Below are positions 1 to 11,800 of a DNA stretch of 64,000 bases, one piece after another; position 1 is the stretch's first letter, and every line of letters starts with the position of its first letter. A program made the position numbers and the translations under genes. Below the pieces are notes generated by a model. It was not told the origin of the DNA. It was given only the letters and a program-made list of their open reading frames with translations, and searched no databases. Location: the NCBI GenBank assembly GCA_022749755.1, contig CM040440.1:14805269-14869268 (forward strand), given 5' to 3'. Source of the DNA: Azadirachta indica. Its lineage: Eukaryota > Streptophyta > Magnoliopsida > Sapindales > Meliaceae.

Positions 1-91
1 ACATAAAGGAAGTAGGAAACCAGTTGATGCGTAATATAACAGAATTTAAAGAAAAGAAAAATTCAAAAAAGAATATTATAAAAGTGGATAC

Positions 92-216
92 GGAGTTCTG
101 GAGTGCTTATCTCTGGAGTTGATTAACAAAGGGTTAGTGCTGAGAATTGACTGCACGGCTTTCAGGTCACCGGACCTCGCCGCTGCGTGGACTTCCTCCT
201 CTTCTCGTTTACCCAT
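92..216 (-). CDS. Ankyrin-repeat protein, first coding exon only (partial)
   Basis: The reverse strand from 216 down to 92 opens with an ATG and reads 41 codons plus two bases (CC). It begins MGKREEEEVHAAARSGDL, continues into an ankyrin-type helix (AVQSILSTNPLLINSRDKHS) and ends in R-T-P. A GT donor follows immediately (plus-strand AC at 90-91), and the split proline codon would be completed in the next exon. That exon should supply the usual LHLAA of an ankyrin repeat, but it lies beyond the left edge. Bases 1-91 are therefore intron. Ankyrin repeats are protein-interaction modules, so the specific function cannot be told from this exon. The ORF is too short to stand out alone. The case rests on the ankyrin-like sequence, the correct donor and a local rise in GC content. 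The product is probably a small soluble ankyrin protein, which is inference. Confidence 0.72.
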
Positions 217-2900
217 CGCCAAACCAAACACGCCGCAACGAACAAACTAGGTTTTTCCGGAATCTAAAATGATTATTACATTTAACCCCTTTTCTCTCAA
301 GCCAACTGAACAATTTCTTTTATTTTAAGTTTCAAAATCTATATTGTATTTCAAGTTTTCCCTTACAGTATCAGAAGTCCGTATAAATATACCTTTTTTT
401 TTTTTAAGGAATAAATATACTTATTAATTAAAGTAAAATATTAATACTATTATTTAAAAAACGAAAAAATTTAAATAAATTATTATTGCAGAGCGTATTT
501 TTTTAAAAGATGCGGCAGACATTGAAAAAATTACGTTCAATATGTTACAATTCGATCTTCAAGAGTTGGACTAAATCGTAAATTTAAAGGTTAGTTGTTT
601 TTTTTTAACTAAAATTTGAATAAAATTATTTAAATATTAAAATATAATTAAATTAAAAATTTTATTTTTAATTATATTTTTAATTTATTATTTTATTTTT
701 TAACACTTTTTTTTACTCTTCTTTTATATGATATAATTTTTTTTTTTAATTTCCGTTTATCAAGCGCCTCCTAGATTTAAGTTGAAAGGGGAGTTCACCA
801 TGTTCCTAAAAGGTACTTTCAATTAGGTTAAGTGATGGTGTAAGGAAACATAAGATTAAGGTAATAAATCCTAAATAGCGCTAGATGTTTTAGAACCAGA
901 AAAGACCTAATATGTCGTGTGCCATAAGACTTTTTTTTAATGGTTAGTAAGACTTGAAACCGCAACAAGAAAGAAGGTGGTAGTTAAGACTAAGATTGTT
1001 AAGCTTGCTGGTTGTTAGATGATTATTGTAAAGATTTTTTTTTCAATATTACAACTATACAATATATTTGAGAGTGTGCACTTGTGGTACAAATATAACT
1101 ACCCTCGAATTAGAGGAATATGTGCCCATTTATGTGAGATTTGACTCACAAATTAAGTCGATAAATCAAATAAAGAACCTAAATTGGAGGAATATATAAG
1201 TATGATAGTTGTGATATAATTTAGACATTTTCGTACAAATATAACTACCCTTAAATTGGAGGGATATATGTCCACACAAAGAGTGGAATTTGATCCACAA
1301 ATCAAGTAGAGAAATATATGCCCACACAAAGGGTGGAATTTGACCCATAAATCATTTTATACAAATATAACTATCCATAAATTGAAAGAATACATACTTA
1401 CACAAAGAGTGAGATTTGAACCTACAAATCATTTCGTACAAATATAACTACTCTTAAATTTGAGGAATATATACCTACAGAAAGAGTGAGATTTGACTCA
1501 CAAATTAAATTGAGAAATATATGCCCACACAAAGGGTGAGATTCGACCCATAAATTATTCATACAAATATAATTATCCTTATATTAGAGGAATATATGCC
1601 TACACAAAGGATGAGATTTGACCCACAAATAATTTCATATAAATATAACTACCCTTAAATTTGAGGAATATAAGCCCATCAAGAGTGGCCACACAAAAGA
1701 TAAGATTCAACCTACAAATCACTTTGTATAAATATAACTATCTTTAAATTAGAAGAGTGGGATTTGACTCACACAAAAATATAAAATTTGACACAATTAG
1801 TAAGATTTGAACACATTTACGCCATTATTAAAAAGATTTAAAGACAACAAAGGCGGTTGAGAGAGTACTTTTTTGTGTTATGTACTATGATTTAAATTAT
1901 GTCTTATTTTAATTAACTTTAATTAAAATAAAGTTATTCACATTGCAATCAAGCCACTGCTGAAGACGTGATATGGTAAGCAAATTTATGTCCTCCGTGG
2001 CATAAGTATTACAATAAGATTTTCCTTGCAATATACATTAACCTAATTATAAAAAAAAATAATTTTAACTTTAAAATAAACTGCAAAATTAATTTAGAAA
2101 CTACCTTTATATTTCATCTAAAAGTAAGTTGAACTCATAACATTTTGTAATTTAAATACTAATTAAAACTTATTTATACTTTTCATAACACGATTCAATG
2201 ATTTAACTTTTAAAAATTATATAATCTATTTTCGAATATCAATAATTATTTTTATTTCTTTTTGTTAAAAAATGAGTTGCTACAAAAATTAGTATTTTCA
2301 CAATTGTTCTAATTTCAAAATTATATCACCTCAAATCCAATCATAAATTTTAGTTAAAAATTTCTAATTTGATATAATTACTAAATTTTTAGTGTTAAAT
2401 TTTAAAAGGTAAACACTTTAATCATATTAAAAGATAAAAATAACTACACAAACAATTATTCTAGCTTAACCCCACGTTTGAATTTAATACCAATAGTCAG
2501 TTTGTCATCTGCCTACTCTCAAATTTGCAGTCTCAAATGCATTGCTACTACCTATCTCAAATAAATAAATAAATAAATAAAAGTGTTAAAAAATTATATA
2601 ATTAAATAATTCGGTACAATAAGGAGTCAAATTTATCAAAATGGAAATATAACACTTAATATTTTCAACAAAATAATTGTTTAAATGTTTAACATTATTT
2701 TTAGTTTTATTAAAAATACTTAAATTATTATAATTTATTTTGTATGGGATGATATTAAAATAATATTTTAAATAATACATTATTAAATATTAGTTTGTTT
2801 GTTTATTTCTCTATGCAACTAAAACAGTAAGCTGTTGATGGATTTGGATAAGACGCCAAACTAGCAGTCAGTATAATCTCCTCACAGAACACAGACTACC
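217..2900. other. Intergenic region between the divergent ankyrin gene and HINT3
   Basis: AT-rich DNA with no supportable coding region. It should contain the promoters of both flanking genes, which are transcribed away from each other. The main structure is a diverged minisatellite at about 1089-1800, listed separately. An (AAAT)n tract lies at about 2560-2580. Several T or A homopolymers occur at 390-405 and 600-760. Confidence 0.6.
1089..1800. repeat. Diverged minisatellite, about seven units
   Basis: A core close to ACAAATATAACTACCCTTAA recurs at 1089, 1235, 1371, 1438, 1563, 1639 and 1728. Each occurrence is followed by a GGAATATATGCCCACACAAAG-like stretch and then GAGTGAGATTTGACCCACAA. 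The basic unit is about 70-80 bp, but spacing varies from 67 to 146 bp because some units are doubled or truncated. Units differ from each other by perhaps 15-30 percent, so the array is old. Confidence 0.75.
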
Positions 2901-2906
2901 GGTTCA

Positions 2907-2943
<37 letters not shown>

Positions 2944-3000
2944 AAATCATGAAGGCGGCTGACGTCGTTGCCATCCCGACGCAGGTTTCATAGGCTTCAA
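2901..3000 (+). promoter_or_regulatory. HINT3 5' leader with CT microsatellite and a 14-codon uORF
   Basis: A pure CT tract of about 30 bp (2910-2941) sits 60-90 bp before the chosen start codon, as is common in plant core promoters and leaders. An ATG at 2949 opens a short frame of 14 codons ending in TAG at 2991-2993, seven bases before the main ATG at 3001. If the transcript starts upstream of 2949, this uORF could lower translation or force reinitiation of HINT3. Confidence 0.45.
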
Positions 3001-6000
3001 ATGGCGACACGGAGGCTTTCCATTCTCTGTTCCCATTTACGCCCCACCCCTCCTTCACCCATTTCGGCGTCGTTTTGCTCGTCCTGTGACCATCTATCTA
3101 GTCCCGAAAACGAGTGCGTTTTCTGCAAGATTATCCGGGGTGAATCTCCGGCTCTTAAGGTGAATGGAATGAGATAGAGGAGAATGTGTGGTGAAAATTT
3201 TTTATACGCTCTTTATTTTTTAATTATTTATTTAATAAATTCTGTTGCTACAGCTCTATGAAGATGATATGTGCTTGTGTATTCTGGATACAAATCCTCT
3301 GAGTCGTGGGTAAGGTATCATCCATCCAATATTATTTTTATATTTTTATTTATTTTTATTTATTCACTATGTTCTCTGCTTCTTGAAGCTTTGCATAAAG
3401 TCATGGACTTATATACTGCTTAGAGCTGTGAATTCAATCTCTTGCTTTCAATACTCTAAAATTTTTTGGCAAATTTTTAAATTTCTGTTTGAATTGTAGC
3501 AGAACCTTTGTGATCTTGTAAAATTATTCTTTGGTTGGAGGCCGAAGTATGCAATTCATGAATCTATAGTCATTCTTCATGCTGATTTTGTTATCTGAAC
3601 TTCTATTTTAATTGTATTTGTTGTGTATTCATAATGTTTCTTGCTTGCCTTTTAGGCACTCCCTTATTATTCCAAAATCGCATTTTTCTTCATTGGAAGC
3701 TACCCCCCCTCCTGTAAGTACTTTTCACTCTATGCATGCAGATTTGAAGTCTTTATGAATTGTTTTGCTCAAGAATTTCTTTTAAATTGGTATAAGTGGC
3801 TATGCATACGTGTGTCAAGCATTGTTGTATCAAACTAAGGGAACCCATCTCAAACTTGAGTGAAGAGTCCATGTAAAAGAGGTTACTTATGAAACGTTTA
3901 GTGTTAAAAATATTGGAGTAAAAATTCTTTCACAACTTAGGTCGACTTATGGATGATGTTAAGAAACAACAGAGGGAACTAGAAACATGAATCCCGTTTG
4001 TTTGTGTGTCAACCACATTGATGTAACGGCGTGGTTTTTGAAGAATGTGAGAATGTGCCGCTATAAAACACATGAGGCATGTGAAAACACAATTTAGGTT
4101 GTAAAATTCTCGCAAACAACTCATTCTCATCAGAAGTCAAGGTGGATATGTTTTTGCATGGCTTTGCTTGTCCCTAACATTTACCATTTCCTCATGCACC
4201 TCTCTATTGGAAATTGAGGCATTTTGCATGGACCTATTGACAGTGTTCTTCTGGTCCACCACACTCTACACTAGGCTTAGAACCTAAAGATTCCTCCTGT
4301 TGATTTTTGTGATCACTGCTGAAATTTGTGTTCCTTGCTTAAAATAGTTTGGCTTCTAATGTAATATGATGCATTTTTGCTTAATGGAAGTCCTTTTGGT
4401 GGTGGGGGCACAAACAGCATCACAAGAAGTGATTCAATCTAATCTATTTGCTGACTCTTGTGATTAATAAAATATATTTGCCATTTGTTCAATATTGGTG
4501 GGTAATTTCTGAAGATTAGTAGTTTTTGAAAAGTTTTATATCATCTTTCATAAAATGCTTTCATAATGTTTTATGATTTGGCCCTATTTTATTTGCTTAT
4601 TCATTTGAGGTCTATTTTACAAGTTTCTCGTACAAGAGTATGTATGCCGAAAGATCCATTTTATTCCTGAAGTTACTTTTTCCTCTTACACATATTATGA
4701 GGAATATTTGCGCAGGTGGTAGCTGCAATGTGCTCAAAAGTGCCTCTTATCAGCAATGCGATCATGAAAGCTACAGGTTCAGGTATGCGTCAAAAATTCT
4801 TCGCTGCAGTTATTTTTAATTATCTCACTCTCACATCCCTTCTTTTCCTCTTTCCACTTTCTTGGCTTGTTGGTTAGAACATGTAGAAAATGTGCCACTG
4901 GTTGTTTGAAGGTTTTTGAGCCTTGAGATTGTGATTCCAACAATATCACATGAATAATAATGCTTAAATCACGGATGATCAAATATTATGATTTCATCAA
5001 TATCTTTTGTATATCATTGCCAGCTACATCGTATGTCTAATCTAATTCTCGAGTGACATATCTTGAAAATTTTGGCCAAAACCTTGAGCATATATATGCA
5101 CGCACCCTCCATAAAATCCTTAAGCATAGTTCATCAAATTACATACACTCACAAGCATGTGAACATACATGCATGTGCATATATCCAGAATTCTTTGTCT
5201 GTTAGATAGAACAGTTGCTTCTGTAATCAACTTCCATATTATAATTACTTTTTACCTTGTTTTCCGCTTGCATGGATTGATCTGATACTCTAATGTGATA
5301 ATAGCTCGTTTGGGTTTCCCAAACTGTTCAGTAAATTACAGGGGTAATTTATTGACATCAAATGGTGAGTACCAGTGACCTGCTATGAGTGGCCAATGAT
5401 TCGATATGGTCTACGTAGCAAATAGGTCCTCTGGGAGTATTTGGTTTAGCGTGGGGACATTAGCTTTGGCTCTCTTAAATCTATACGATGGTTTCATACT
5501 TGTCTACTCTACTTTAGATATATCTATATCATTTTAGAGTTTTAATTAGGAATACTGATGTTGGGCAGGATTAACAAACAGTTGTGTTTGTCATTGAAAA
5601 CGTCAATTCTTCATTGTCACTCTATTTTTACCAATTGATGAGACATTTGTAGATCTTGCAACAGAAATATGCATGCAATCGTAATTTATAAACTTATTCT
5701 ATTGAACATAAAAATGCAGATTCTTTCAACTTGCTGGTTAATAATGGTGCAGCTGCAGGCCAAGTTATATTTCACGTAAGTTATTGTAAATGTTGATCAA
5801 AAGGATTTCGTGATAAATTGTGATATTGATAAATTTTCTATTCCAGATCAAAATAGCATAATCTTATATATTTATACACTCTTTTTTCAAGGAAGAGAAA
5901 TTAGTTGCTGATTGATTTTTGCTTTTGAAATGTTAATATTTCAGACTCATATCCATATAATCCCAAGAAAAGCAAGGGATTGTCTTTGGGCTTCTGAGGT

Positions 6001-6324
6001 AAGCACTAGATACCCACGTGTCTTTTTTATGATCTGAGAGTTGAGATTGAAGAAAAGAGAAATCTTTATTGTTTTTCATTTTAGAAAACTAATTTTAATA
6101 GACACTAGCAAACACTTTTTCTGTTTTTAAAATGTCATGTTTATAATTTTCAAAAATACTATTTTGTGAAAACATTGCTAAAAGCGCTTTTAATCTTGAT
6201 GTTTTAACAGAGTTTGAGACGGCGTCCATTAAAGTTAGATAAGGGAACTTCTCAACTTGCTGATCAAGTAAGGGAACAGTTATCAAACATAACCTGTAAA
6301 GATGGGAAGGGTTGTGAATCCTGA
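3001..6324 (+). CDS. HINT3: HINT3-like histidine-triad protein, adenylylsulfatase (peroxisomal)
   Basis: Seven coding exons: 3001-3159, 3254-3309, 3656-3713, 4716-4782, 5720-5775, 5945-5998 and 6211-6324, giving 187 aa. All junctions are GT-AG and keep frame. Residues 39-150 form a HIT domain (ECVFCKIIRGESPALK onward). The signature H132-x-H134-x-H136 lies in FHTHIHIIPR, with H134 expected to be the nucleophile and N-N-G-A-A-A-G-Q just before it. HIT proteins hydrolyse nucleoside phosphoramidates and adenylylsulfates. Arabidopsis HINT3 (AT5G48545, about 197 aa) is the closest relative I recall, and this gene has the same long N terminus. Residues 5-13 read RLSILCSHL, which fits the PTS2 peroxisomal signal R-L-x5-H-L. 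The start at 3001 is the first in-frame ATG. Reading further upstream in frame offers only a TTG at 2968. The C-terminal tail after residue 151 is family-variable. Confidence 0.86.
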
Positions 6325-8480
6325 TGTTTGTTGGATCATTGATTTTGATTTCTGTAGTTTGCATATATATCCTTGTGACTCCTTCGACTTGTCAATACAT
6401 GGTTTTCCTACAAAATTAAGAAACTCATAAAATAGAAATTCAAATAATTTTAAAGATTTACACATTAAAATGATTATATGTTAAAAAAAAAATTGTTGAA
6501 AGATGTGATTGGTTATTAAATAGTTATTATCTTTTTTTTGTAAAATTTTTGTTTATAAAAGTTTTATTAATATAAGTTCTATTTAAAAAAGTTGTAGATT
6601 TATTTTACTAAGATTGCGGTTAAATTTTAAGTGTGTCAATAAAATTTGGATTTAATTATGCACTTTAGTTGTTAGTTAATGATTTAATTAGGGTAATACA
6701 AGACTTTTTTCATAAAACCTTGCACAATTGTTACAATATTTTCTTAAATTTTGTTATTATTAAGTAATGATGATAATTCTATTTTATGTAAAATGAAATT
6801 TTAAAGTTGAATAACCATTAAATTATGTGCATTGCTATTAAGAATAGTGGGATCTCCTTATCTAAATTTTTTATTCAAACACAGTTTTGAGTTGTCAATC
6901 CATATAATGTAACATAAAAAGACTGATTAACATTAGGGCTACAATTGAGATTGTGATAAAAAGGTAATAAGCAGTTTATTTTATAATTTTTTATTAGGTT
7001 TTTGTTCCCAAAAAAAAAAAATTGTTTATTTCATGGTTTATTGCAATTCGACAATAGTCGTTATAACAGAGAGAAGGGATATTTGTAAAAAACAGTTTTA
7101 TTAAATAATCTATGATGACATATAATGTAAGTTAATTTATATTAATATTATAGTTCTTCATTTTTAATTATTGCAATCGGTTGTACTCTTATTTTCTTTT
7201 ATAATGTTCATGTTATTTATAATTATCATTTGACAAAATATTGTGTTTTTATAATTTTTTGAACTATGTTAACAAACTTTAGGCACGAATTTTTTAAAAA
7301 ATTTATTATAAAACAATTTACACAAAAATATGTCTTTACACCCCTTGTATAGGCTTTATAATTTACACAATATTAATTATATATCCATTATGGTTGGGTG
7401 ATAATACCTTGTGCCCTCCAAATTAAATGCACTTGTTCGAGTCTTGGATATTACACCGAGACTAATGTCTAAATGATCGCTAATTATTTCATAAGTTATA
7501 GTAACACCAAATTGGGCTTGAATATTAGGCCTTAACTTTTTATTTTATCTATTAATTTATATCAATTAATGAATAAAGATTGTATCTCAATTTAACTTAA
7601 AAAATAAATACTATAGGTAATCACATTAAACTTATTATTTTTTTATCAAATCAATTTGATGACGTTAGCTAACAAGACAATGTGATGAAGCAAAAAATAA
7701 AATTAAATCTAGAAAAGGTTTTGGAATTTTATTGGTACAAGATATTTTAAATATACAAAGTCACCATCATTCCTATTATAAATTATTATAGGGTAAACTT
7801 CTTCCACAAGTTTATTAAAAGATATAAATTTCGTTTCATATAACTTTTTAAATAAAATTTTTTAAAATAAAATAGTTATCCGTAAAATTTTTATAATTAG
7901 AATTTTTAACAAAAATTTATTAATCATTTAATTTTTATTAATAACTTTTGAAAAAATTTTGAATAATTATTTTAATAGATAAAATTTTAATTTTTTATTT
8001 TAAAAAAATAACGTAAAATTTTTAAAATAAAGTAAAGATATTTTAAATAATTTTATTTTTTAAAAAAATTGAAAAGACTCTATTGTTAAAAACTTAAATT
8101 TTAAACTTTTTTTTAATAAAAAATAATTTTTTTAATTCTCAAAAAATTTTTTATTATCACTCAAACAACAATAAAAAATTTAAAAATATTTTTACCATTA
8201 AAAAAAAGATTTTTATCCATAAAAAAGCTAAAATAAACAGGACTAAAACTAAAAGGCATGTTAAATAGGACTAGTTAAATCACAAAAGCAAAACGAGGGC
8301 CTTTAATAAATTATAAATTATTCTTTATTCTGACAAAAACATGCTATCTTTTCCGTTGGATAGTATTCAATTAAACTAATGTAAATGTGGAAAATAAAAT
8401 ATCTGGATATGAATCAACGTCGTCAACCCTAAGTCAGTAAGCAAATATGGGGAAATTACACAAAAGTCATTCAGTAAATA
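6325..8480. other. Intergenic region, HINT3 3' side to CHIP promoter
   Basis: Very AT-rich with many T and A runs, and no gene seen. The stretch 7840-8230 is a low-complexity A/T block with imperfect inverted motifs. A possible degenerate tRNA-derived SINE at about 7380-7540 is discussed under findings. The HINT3 3' UTR and polyadenylation site should lie in the first few hundred bases. Confidence 0.5.
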
Positions 8481-8804
8481 TGGGAAAATTATACACCGAT
8501 TAAAAAACAGTAATTGACTTCGGTCAATCCCAGAATCCTCCAATCAAAATCTGCAGTGATATAAAATTATGCTCTTTGATTGTCATTGTAATCTTTCCCT
8601 CCATCCGTCCTCTCACCGCAGGTCTTTTCTTCTCCCCCTCCGTTCCGCCTTCTCCTGGAAGTCTCCTGAACAATCGCCAAAATAAAACCCGACGCCAGGC
8701 GACGCAACGCATAACTCGTTGCCGTTTGAATAGCGATTATCACGCGTATAACAATAGAGTACAAACTCGTACGGAAAGTTCATAGAGGTTGCGATAGAGA
8801 GAGA

Positions 8805-11800
8805 ATGGGACCTGCAGCACGGACGGCGAAGCAAGCGGAGCAGCTGAAATTAGACGGAAATCTTTACTTCTCAAAAGGCCGTTTTGGGGCCGCCATTGAT
8901 GCATATACAGAGGTAATTCAAACAGATTTTCATTTCTTTGTCTGGTTGCGTTATGGATTCTTGGTATTAGAATAATCAATTTTATGTGTGGTCTTTGCTT
9001 TGAAGGCGATTACGCTCTGCCCTAATGTTCCTATATATTGGACGAATCGCGCTCGTTGTCATCTCAAGAGGAAGTATGGACGAGTACTAAACCTTTTTTT
9101 TTTCTTAATAAAATTTTTTTCTGTTTATTTAATTGATATTTATTTTCTCTGTTCTTCCCCTTCGTTTCGCAGTGATTGGACGAAAGTTGAAGCTGATTGT
9201 CGAAAAGCAATTCAGCTCGACAACAATTCTGTGAAGGTCTGTTTCTGTGTTCCTTTTATTTGTTGCAATTGCTGCAACGTTTTATTTTCATGTTTATTCA
9301 TCTTTGTTGTAAAGAACCATAGAATCGCGCGTTGAGGAATATTTTCATCGCAAACATTTACCAAGTACTGGGCTTATGTTATACAATTCTCTATGGGTGC
9401 TTCTGTGCGTGACATAGATAAACATTTTATTTATTCGTTGCTTTCATTTTCATTTTTGTAAACGAATATGCATTGCTATCTTGATTTACAGTTTTTCCTT
9501 TTACATCTTCGCCTTCATGGCTGGATATTTATATATTTTTTAGCACCAGAAAGCACCATGGGCTTGGCTTTCTTACAAGTTGATGATTGTGAGATAGCTT
9601 AATATGAAATCAAGAGGTGTGAGCCTTCAGATTGTTCGAGCCGCTGCTGTTGTTTCATCACTTAAGCATGCCACTTATGCTGCTTGGAACTTGCATCTCT
9701 TTTTGTCTTACATAACTTGTTGAAGCTAAACTTGATATCTAACGCTTAATAAATTCCTTGTTTCTTGTTTTGAAAGTAGCAGCTAATCATCCTCTATTAG
9801 TTCCTAATCTTCTTGTACCATGCTACATCTTTTCTTTATCTTTTTCCTGGATGATTACACTCTAATGCTTTCAGTTGCATTTTCTTCATGACAGGGCCAT
9901 TATATGTTGGGACTTGCATTGCTGCAAAAGAAAGAATATGCTGATGGAGTCAAGGAATTGGAAAAGGTATGTTGTTGTATATCTTCTGTTTGGTTCTTAA
10001 ACAATTAATCAGGTGATTTTTCACTCGTGTTTGGATTTCAGCACGCTAACTGAAGTGCGAATAGTTTCATCAATCTTTATGATTAATTTGATTTTCCTTT
10101 AAAGTACCTGAAAGATAAAAAATCTTGTGCTGATTATAGCTATCTCTGTTTTCCTCTCAAACTTCCAATTAAGCTTCTCAATATCAGTCTTCTTATGCAA
10201 TTTCTGCTGTAGTTGCTGTATCTTAATCCTCCTTGGATGTGTTATTCTATGAGTAATGAGCACCACTTTTACAGTTTATTCAGACACTATTTATTGGTTT
10301 CAGAGCTGTTACAGTTTTAACTTTTATTGTCTGCTTTGTTGCTATAAGAAAAATATAAAAGAATGAAAAACTGATTTTTGTTGGGAAATGTATGGATAAA
10401 GCTCTTATTGTTCTGTACTTTTTTGGATTCAGAATGGGTTGCTATAATGAGACTGCTAATAATGCATTGAAGATAACAAAAGAGGTCTAAAGAAGTGAAG
10501 AATGGACCCGATATTCTATGGTTCAATGATGAGAATATCATGCTATGTTGTTGAGATTAGTGTTGCTAATGCTAATTTTTTTGGTACTCATTTTTGCTTT
10601 TGCTTTATTAGTTTATTCTTACCTTTGAATTTAGACCTAATAATTATGTGGATAATACAGAATTAGCAACAATATCTTGTCATTCCTGTTGACAGTTATG
10701 TTGACAGATATGTAAGAATTTATTATGGAGTTCAGCTTTATATGTTGACAGATATGTAAGAATTTATTGTGGAGTTCAGCTTTAACTTGCTGTTTTGAAA
10801 TAGTAGTTCAATCTCAAGGGAATTTGTTTAATTTTTGAACATGTTGAATGCATTTAAATTTATTACTTGGTTTAGACCTGGAGATCTTACGAGAGATGAT
10901 CCTATATGTCTGAATTATAGATGTAAAGTCTGCTAACTATTACCTTATCAGCTATTTGTATTTGAGTGTATTGCAGTCAAACTCAAAACTATTTACTACT
11001 TATGACGGGAAGTAGAAAAAAATAATGTCATTATATCTAAGTTGGGACTGTTCTCTGAAGTCTTTGTTGTTATGATGGTTATAAAGAATAATGAGATCTT
11101 ATTGGTGGCCAAATATTGCTGTTAAATGCTCTTGGGTTTATTGGTTCTCTGTAAGCAGTTTTTGACTGCAGTCCTTTTGGTCTAATAGGAAGTGATGGGA
11201 GCAGTCTTACAATCATATGCTTACTTGTTATGCTTACTTGTTTTGCATTGACTATTACCAATATCCTTACATTTGTTGACTGCTTGCTGAATTTTGTTAC
11301 TCACTCCTAGTGGTTCAGTTTTATGTGGAGAGCATTATGAGATTTTATGAAACTAATAGTCTATTGCGGAGAGCGTTATGAGATTTTATGAAATTAATAG
11401 TCTATTGCAAGATACATGTCAAAAGCCAATGTTGATTATATCATTATCTTGCTAGATGGTCTATCCAGCTGACATAGAGTTTCAAAATTAAGCATGGTTT
11501 TTGTTTAGCCTGTTGAAATGGGTCAAAAGAGCTCTTTGAACAAGGTATTTCCAAGTCGGTTGACTGTTCGGCTGCCTTTAAAGGCCATTAATCTTTGAGA
11601 AGCTCATTTTTACATGTATTAGGTTTGAGCTTCTTAACAAATGCTCAGTCATCAGCTTTTAAGAAAAACTTTAAAATGTCCTGGACATGCTGACAAATGA
11701 AAGATCCTTTTGCAATTCTATTTTTAATTTCTTTACTAATAGACATTTGGGTTGTAGTGTCAATGACAAGGCTTAAATCTGGTGAAAATGCGGTGACACA

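Noticed and set aside
2968..3000. Upstream extension of HINT3 exon 1 (11 more codons)
   Set aside because: It would need a TTG start. The in-frame ATG at 3001 places the PTS2 motif at the N terminus as expected.
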